NCBI RefSeq assembly: GCF_013087515.1
Contig: NZ_JABFCN010000009.1
Location: forward strand, 307,001 to 371,000
Direction: 5' to 3'
From: Rhizobium sophorae
GTDB taxonomy: Bacteria > Pseudomonadota > Alphaproteobacteria > Rhizobiales > Rhizobiaceae
Length of the DNA: 64,000 bases
Positions 59,678 to 64,000 of this stretch are shown piece by piece (position 1 is the stretch's first letter; each line of letters opens with the position of its first letter). The translations under genes and the position numbers were made by a program. A model generated the notes under the pieces. That model did no database searches, was not told where the DNA came from, and saw only the letters and a list, made by a program, of their open reading frames with translations.

Positions 59678-60547
59678 ATGAGTGAGACCAAGAGCCGTTT
59701 CGTCGTTTCGGCCGACTGGCTGCAGTCCGAGCTCGGGAAAGCTGACCTGCGGGTGCTGGACGCCTCCTTCTATCTGCCGGCGCAGAAGCGCGATGCTGAT
59801 GCCGAATATGCGGCCGGCCATATTCCAGGCGCCATCCGTTTCGACCAGGACAAGATCGCCGACCATTCGACATCGCTGCCGCACACGATTCCATCGCCCG
59901 ATTATTTCGCCGCCGAAGTCGGCCGGCTCGGCATCAGCGAGAATGATCGGATCGTCGTCTATGACGGCATCGGCCTGTTCGCCTCGCCGCGCGTCTGGTG
60001 GCTGTTCCGGGTGATGGGCGCGAAAAATGTCTTCGTGCTCGATGGCGGTCTCGACGGCTGGAAGGCCGAGGGCCGTCCGCTTGAAACCGAAGCGCCCAAT
60101 CCTGCGCCGGCGACCTTCACGCCGAATTTCGACGACAGCCGCGTGGTGACGCTCGAGACGATGCGCGACATCGTCTCCAGCAGTGCGATGCAGATTGCCG
60201 ATGCCCGCAGCGCCGGCCGCTTTGCCGCCGTCGAGCCCGAGCCGCGCGCCGGCATGCGTTCCGGCCATATGCCGGGCGCCCGCAGCCTGCCTTCCGGCGT
60301 CTTTGCCAGCCAGGGCCGTTTCAAGTCGCTGCCCGAACTCAGGCAGACGATCGTGGATGCCGGCATTGATCTTTCAAAGCCTGTCGTCACCTCCTGCGGC
60401 TCGGGAATCACCGCCGCGATCATCACGCTGGCGCTGGAATCGCTCGGTCATCACGACAACAAGCTTTATGACGGCTCTTGGAGCGAATGGGGCAGCCGTG
60501 ACGATACACCCATCGTCACCGGTCCGCCGACGCCGGTCAAAGTCTGA
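59678..60547 (+). CDS. sseA: 3-mercaptopyruvate sulfurtransferase
   Basis: A 289-residue two-rhodanese-domain sulfurtransferase. The first, catalytically inactive domain is about 1-145 (VVSADWLQSELGKADLRVLD, YAAGHIPGAIRFDQD). The second carries the active-site loop TSCGSGITAAI (Cys near residue 235), matching the CGSGVTA loop of mercaptopyruvate rather than thiosulfate enzymes. GGGAGA precedes the ATG. It transfers sulfur from 3-mercaptopyruvate, a transamination product of cysteine, so its presence behind cysK suggests cysteine turnover or persulfide formation. Six bases separate it from the next gene. Confidence 0.92.
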   Translation: MSETKSRFVVSADWLQSELGKADLRVLDASFYLPAQKRDADAEYAAGHIPGAIRFDQDKIADHSTSLPHTIPSPDYFAAEVGRLGISENDRIVVYDGIGLFASPRVWWLFRVMGAKNVFVLDGGLDGWKAEGRPLETEAPNPAPATFTPNFDDSRVVTLETMRDIVSSSAMQIADARSAGRFAAVEPEPRAGMRSGHMPGARSLPSGVFASQGRFKSLPELRQTIVDAGIDLSKPVVTSCGSGITAAIITLALESLGHHDNKLYDGSWSEWGSRDDTPIVTGPPTPVKV

Positions 60548-60552
60548 TCGCC

Positions 60553-61113
60553 ATGGGAAAGGCACCCGCTTCGCTGAAAGCTCACATCACTCGGCTCGAA
60601 ATGACGGCGCCGCCAAAGGCAAGCATGCCGGTGCCTGTCAATATCCAGACGGCGATCATGCGCGCTCCCGAGATCCCATTGCCCTTCTACCGTTATCTCT
60701 ACCGGCAGGTGGGTGCGCGCTGGCAATGGGTGGATCGGTTGCGCATGAGTGACGAGCAGCTTGCCGAGACGCTAAACGACAAGCGCAACAATATCAGCGT
60801 TCTCTACGTGAACGGCGCGCCCGCCGGCTTCTACGAATATTTCTGCCAAGACGAGGATATGATCGAGCTCAGCCATTTTGGCCTGATCGAACATGCGCTC
60901 GGTCTCGGCATCGGCAAATGGTTCCTGCTGCAAGCGCTCTATGCCATCTGGTCGCTCAATCCGAAGCGGGTCACCACCACCACCAACAATCTCGACCATC
61001 CGCGTGCGCTGCAGCTCTACCAGATGTACGGCTTCTCCCCCGTTTCGACCGGCACCGGCATCGTCCGGCCGCTCAGCGACAAGGAGCTTCTGGAGATTGC
61101 GCGGAAAAGCTGA
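60553..61113 (+). CDS. GNAT family N-acetyltransferase
   Basis: A 186-residue protein of the acetyltransferase fold. The acetyl-CoA loop is GLIEHALGLGIGKWFLLQAL (about residues 111-130, R/Q-x-x-G-x-G/A pattern with G-L-G-I-G-K), followed by VTTTTNNLDHPRALQLYQMY, the typical beta5-alpha4 motif. The acceptor is unknown; the family modifies amines such as amino acids, antibiotics or protein N-termini. As the last gene of the cysteine operon it could act on cysteine or a metabolite, but nothing in the sequence proves it. Confidence 0.85.
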   Translation: MGKAPASLKAHITRLEMTAPPKASMPVPVNIQTAIMRAPEIPLPFYRYLYRQVGARWQWVDRLRMSDEQLAETLNDKRNNISVLYVNGAPAGFYEYFCQDEDMIELSHFGLIEHALGLGIGKWFLLQALYAIWSLNPKRVTTTTNNLDHPRALQLYQMYGFSPVSTGTGIVRPLSDKELLEIARKS

Positions 61114-61143
61114 CGGCTTCTTTCCCGACGTGAGCGGAGGTGG

Positions 61144-61311
61144 CTAACGCTGCGTCAGGCTGTTCGGGCGGCGCGGGTCGTTTCGGCGTTCGAAATCGAG
61201 CGTGCGGCCCGACTGTTCCTTCAGTTCCGCCACTTCCCGCCGCAGAGCCCTGAGCTCTTCCAGTATTTCTGCATTCTGTTGCGCCAGCAGCGCCAGATCG
61301 ATGTCGGCCAA
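61144..61311 (-). CDS. small coiled-coil protein with TTG start
   Basis: A 55-residue protein. A TTG at 61309-61311 with a strong AGGAG site six bases upstream gives the product (M)ADIDLALLAQQNAEILEELR and then ALRREVAELKEQ, an uninterrupted amphipathic coiled coil of about 30 residues, followed by a polar Arg/Asn-rich tail. The in-frame ATG at 61380 lacks a ribosome site and adds a hydrophobic 23-residue segment; it is less likely. The coding region sits in the 345-bp space between the acetyltransferase and the DUF1203 gene. Confidence 0.5.
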   Translation of the reverse strand: MADIDLALLAQQNAEILEELRALRREVAELKEQSGRTLDFERRNDPRRPNSLTQR

Positions 61312-61458
61312 GGCCTTCTCCTTTCGCCTTACAACGTACGCCCAGAAGATACTCCGCTTTTCACTCTCCGGCGATCTCATATGCAGACGCAGGCAAGAAT
61401 CGGGTGGCTTGCCCGCTCGTCCAGGTGCATTTCATGGCAATCACAAAGGAGATCTGCC

Positions 61459-61962
61459 ATGACCGCCATTCGTTTTGTTGCCATGCCGACGACCGACGCC
61501 GAACGCCTCTGGAACGGCGGCCGCGACGCCTATGACAGGCTGCCCGAGACGATCGTCTCCGATGGTCCCGGCCATCCCTGCCGCCATTGCCTTCAGAATA
61601 TCGATGCGGGCCAGGCGTTGCTGGTCTTTGCCTACCGGCCCTTCCCCGAGCTGCAGCCCTATGCCGAAACCGGCCCTGTCTTCCTGCACAAGCAGCCTTG
61701 CGCACGCTATGCCGCCGAAGAGATCATGCCGCCGATGCTGACGACGAGCCGTGACTTCATCGTCCGCGGCTACAGCGAGAACGACCGCATCGTCTACGGT
61801 ACCGGCGCGGTGACTGAGATCGGCGATATTCCGGCCTATGGCAAAGAGCTGCTGGGACGATCTGATATCGCCTATGTGCATGTGCGTTCCGCGCGCAACA
61901 ACTGCTTCCAATGCCGGATCGATAAGGTAAAGGCGCCGGCCCTGGCGGAGACCGGCGCCTGA
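61459..61962 (+). CDS. DUF1203 family protein
   Basis: A 167-residue protein of unknown function. Family-typical features are FVAMPTTDAERLWNGGRDAY near the N-terminus, PCRHCLQNIDAGQALLVFAY in the middle (a C-x-x-C pair), LHKQPCARYAAEEIMPPMLT and the end block YVHVRSARNNCFQCRID with a second C-x-x-C. The four paired cysteines suggest zinc or thiol chemistry. AAAGGAG seven bases upstream of the ATG is a strong ribosome site; the longer frame to 61279 is not used. A GC-rich hairpin spans the stop codon, without a T-run. Confidence 0.8.
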   Translation: MTAIRFVAMPTTDAERLWNGGRDAYDRLPETIVSDGPGHPCRHCLQNIDAGQALLVFAYRPFPELQPYAETGPVFLHKQPCARYAAEEIMPPMLTTSRDFIVRGYSENDRIVYGTGAVTEIGDIPAYGKELLGRSDIAYVHVRSARNNCFQCRIDKVKAPALAETGA

Positions 61963-62088
61963 TAGGCGGAGGGCGAAGCGCGACAGGAAGTCGTCAACTC
62001 GCCCGCACGCTCCTTCTGCAGTGATCGGCGAGGCGGTTTCGGTTTCCCCCTGACCAATGCTGTCGGGATCGCGCGCCCTCGAATCCTA

Positions 62089-62373
62089 TTAAACGCCACG
62101 CAAGGCAATGATCCGCGAACCTGCGGCAGCCTGCCGTTGGTGTGCGAGCGGCGCATATTCGGGCGATGCAAAGAGACCACGGATGGCATCCATATCGAGA
62201 AACTCGATGATCAGCATATTCGTCGCCTGCCAGCCTTCGAGTTCGAGCGGCGCGTCATCGAGAGCAATGAGGCGGCCGCCGGCCTTTGCTACCAGAGGCA
62301 GGGCCTTGGAGCGGTAATCGGCAATGGCTTCGGGGTCGTGGATATCGAGATCGACAACGAGATAGGCGGACAT
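62089..62373 (-). CDS. DUF1330 family protein
   Basis: A 94-residue small protein with the ferredoxin-like ABM fold of the DUF1330 family: YLVVDLDIHDPEAIADYRSK and LVAKAGGRLIALDDAPLELE. Members are dimeric and of unknown function, related to antibiotic-biosynthesis monooxygenases. The second of two nearby ATGs is used because AGGAT then has about seven-base spacing. It lies downstream of the flavin reductase gene on the same strand, 60 bp away. Confidence 0.8.
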   Translation of the reverse strand: MSAYLVVDLDIHDPEAIADYRSKALPLVAKAGGRLIALDDAPLELEGWQATNMLIIEFLDMDAIRGLFASPEYAPLAHQRQAAAGSRIIALRGV

Positions 62374-62433
62374 GTTCATATCCTTTCAATCAATGTGAAG
62401 TTAGGGATGTTTTTTTGCGTGCAGCGGCGCGCT

Positions 62434-62982
62434 TTATGGCAAGTGCCGCCACTTGACCATGCGCTTCCGGAGATCGAGTGTGCCGCCATCCACGGTGAAG
62501 CTGCCGTCACCGCGATGATGCATGGTCCGTCGTTCCTTGCGGCTCTCGTCAATCCAGATCCTCTGTGCTTCGAGGATGAAGAGATTGTATCGATCGACGA
62601 AGCTCGGATCGGCAACACGGCATTCGATATTGGCAAGGCAGTCCACCAGCAAGGGTGCTGCGACATCCTTTGCTGGACGAGTCCTCAAGCTGAACCGCTC
62701 GAACTTGTCCACCGCCTCACCGGAGCAGTTGCCGATGTCCACCACGGTTTCGGCAAGGTCGACAGCTGGAATCGCAATCACGCATTCGCCGGTCTTTTTC
62801 AGGGTGTGGTGGCTGAAGTCCCAGGGGCCGATGACGCAACCGATCAGCGGCGGCGCATGCTGGATCATCATGTGAAAACCCATCGTCATCACATTTTGCG
62901 TGCCCTCAAGGCTCGTCGTCACAAGAACGATCGGGCCGGGTTCGAGCAGGCGATAGGCCTGGGAAGCGGAAATCTCTTTCAT
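62434..62982 (-). CDS. flavin reductase family protein
   Basis: A 182-residue FMN-binding split-barrel protein of the flavin reductase-like domain. Motifs GPIVLVTTSLEGTQNVMTMG, FHMMIQHAPPLIGCVIGPWD and TLKKTGECVIAIPAVDLAET fit the fold. AAGGAG stands eight to nine bases before the ATG at 62982; the longer frame to 63093 is unsupported. It probably supplies reduced flavin to a monooxygenase or reduces quinones, but no partner monooxygenase gene is adjacent. Together with the DUF1330 gene and the SDR upstream it may form a minus-strand unit. Confidence 0.85.
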   Translation of the reverse strand: MKEISASQAYRLLEPGPIVLVTTSLEGTQNVMTMGFHMMIQHAPPLIGCVIGPWDFSHHTLKKTGECVIAIPAVDLAETVVDIGNCSGEAVDKFERFSLRTRPAKDVAAPLLVDCLANIECRVADPSFVDRYNLFILEAQRIWIDESRKERRTMHHRGDGSFTVDGGTLDLRKRMVKWRHLP

Positions 62983-63049
62983 CGTGCGGCTCCTTCGCGA
63001 GTCTCTTCCCCGCATGTATGCGGGGAAGCTGAAAGACGTTCTGGCGTGG

Positions 63050-63799
63050 TTACCAGCCCTGTTCGACCGGCAGAACGAAGAGTTCCGCGACATTCACATG
63101 CGCGGGCGCCTGCGCCGCGAAGACGATGGTGTCGCCGATGTCCGCGCCCTGCAGGAATGTCATCTGCTTGGCAAGGTCGTCCATCTGCTTGATATAGCCA
63201 GGCTCCGTGATGTGATCGTAGAGCTCGGTTGCCACGGCGCCCGGCTGGATGCAGGTCACCCGAATATTGTGCTTCTGGCCCACTTCCATGCGCAGGCCGT
63301 CGGAGAATGCGGCGACGGCATGCTTGGTGGCGCAATAGACCGACAGGCCCTTGAAGACCTTGCGGCCAGCAATCGACGACATGTTGAAGATGTGGCCCGA
63401 ATGCTGGTTGATCATCTGCGGCAGAACGGCAGCCGTGGTGTTCAGCAGGCCTTTCACATTGACGTCGACCATCCGGTGCCATTCGTCGACTTTGAAATGA
63501 TCGACATCCGAAAGCGGCATCAGGCCAGCATTGTTGACGAGAATGTCGATCGAACCATAGGCACCCACCAGCCTTTTGACGCCGGCGTCGACGGAGGCTG
63601 GATCGACCACGTCCATTTCGATCACGAGGGCTTCACCACCCTTCGAGACGATCTCCTTTTTGAGGTTTTCAAGCTTGTCGGTGCGACGGGCGGCGATACC
63701 CACCTTTGCGCCGGCCTCGGCGAGCTTCAATGCGGTTGCCGCGCCGATGCCACTCGAGGCGCCGGTGACCAGCGCGACTTTTCCATTGATATTCGTCAT
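63050..63799 (-). CDS. short-chain dehydrogenase/reductase
   Basis: A 249-residue classical SDR (NADP-preferring, by the Arg pair after the second strand). Motifs: [49 protein letters not shown], the catalytic Ser in [13 protein letters not shown] and Y-x-x-x-K as [20 protein letters not shown]. The ribosome site AAGGAG is eight bases before the ATG. The reaction is unknown; such SDRs often reduce small aldehydes or ketones. The flavin reductase gene follows 67 bp downstream. Confidence 0.92.
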   Translation of the reverse strand: MTNINGKVALVTGASSGIGAATALKLAEAGAKVGIAARRTDKLENLKKEIVSKGGEALVIEMDVVDPASVDAGVKRLVGAYGSIDILVNNAGLMPLSDVDHFKVDEWHRMVDVNVKGLLNTTAAVLPQMINQHSGHIFNMSSIAGRKVFKGLSVYCATKHAVAAFSDGLRMEVGQKHNIRVTCIQPGAVATELYDHITEPGYIKQMDDLAKQMTFLQGADIGDTIVFAAQAPAHVNVAELFVLPVEQGW

Positions 63800-64000
63800 G
63801 GTTTATCTCCTTGTCCTTGGCGCCCTTCCAACTGAAAGGGCGGTCGTGTTCGACAAGGAGGAAGATAAGGAGGAGGGCCTGATCCCTCTCTCGGGAGCTT
63901 GCGAGACCTGTCGGGATCTTGCTCAAATCAGCAACTTTAATGCATGTCGCGCAAAAGTGTGCAGCGGTTGTCTAATCGCATTGCCTTGGTCAAGGTTATT
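63800..64000. other. no gene seen; promoter region of the SDR gene
   Basis: About 200 bp with no supported ORF. The sequence contains TGATCC at 63879-63884, but no TA-type -10 at 18 bp and no plus-strand gene follows it in the window, so I do not call a promoter there. Confidence 0.6.

Noticed and set aside
1..64000. CRISPR arrays, insertion sequences, integrases or prophage genes
   Set aside because: No regular short repeats with spacers, transposase or phage motifs were seen on either strand; the tRNA genes show no adjacent integrase.

Overview
The window looks like chromosomal DNA of an alphaproteobacterium of the Rhizobium leguminosarum/etli type. The grounds are GC-rich coding, a PopZ-family protein beside valS and pcm, many ABC and TRAP solute importers, candidate promoters of the alphaproteobacterial general stress (EcfG/RpoE2) class, a sigma-54 driven nitrate assimilation operon, and a hairpin repeat of a kind I associate with rhizobia. 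The species call is inference from gene content. I see no rRNA, CRISPR array, prophage or insertion sequence. Two tRNA genes are present (Cys-GCA and Asn-GTT).

Layout: 1-3.7 kb holds valS (cut by the window edge), popZ and pcm on the minus strand. 3.9-7.5 kb is a loose region of small ORFs, a frameshifted KTSC-like remnant and the two tRNAs. 7.3-11.7 kb looks like a stress segment: a 25-residue membrane peptide, a membrane protein, the large catalase KatE and two convergent low-affinity iron permease-like genes, three of these units being preceded by GGAAC-N18-TT motifs. 11.8-12.9 kb is a PHB-depolymerase-type esterase. 13.0-17.7 kb is a tightly overlapping six-gene operon: a FecB/FecCD/FecE-type importer followed by two GATase/ThuA-like proteins and an FmdE-like protein that has lost its hallmark cysteine. 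This is the most puzzling unit in the window.

18-27 kb holds an adenine deaminase divergent from a spermidine/putrescine-type ABC importer, an M20 peptidase and a glycerate kinase. 27-31 kb carries an epimerase, a lytic transglycosylase, a glutathione transferase and a 1-Cys peroxiredoxin. 31-39 kb contains a TRAP transporter with fused membrane subunits and a sugar-type ABC importer controlled by a divergent LacI regulator with a perfect 16-bp palindrome.

40-49 kb is nitrate assimilation: nasT (ANTAR antiterminator) and a signal-peptide-less NrtA-like sensor (NasS), then a sigma-54 promoter, a roughly 300-nt structured leader ending in an intrinsic terminator, and narK-type transporter, nirB, nirD and nasA. 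The arrangement predicts NasT/NasS control by antitermination on top of nitrogen control.

51-57.7 kb is a photo-oxidative stress cluster: photolyase, flavin oxidoreductase, DUF1365 protein, cyclopropane fatty acid synthase, SDR and a ChrR-like anti-sigma protein. The photolyase operon and the chrR-like gene both have TGATCC-N18-TA promoters like those of RpoE/ChrR-type (ECF11) sigma factors, but no sigma gene is in the window and the anti-sigma zinc cysteines are missing. 57.9-61.1 kb is a cysteine synthase / alanyl-tRNA editing / mercaptopyruvate sulfurtransferase / acetyltransferase operon. The end carries small conserved proteins, a flavin reductase and an SDR.
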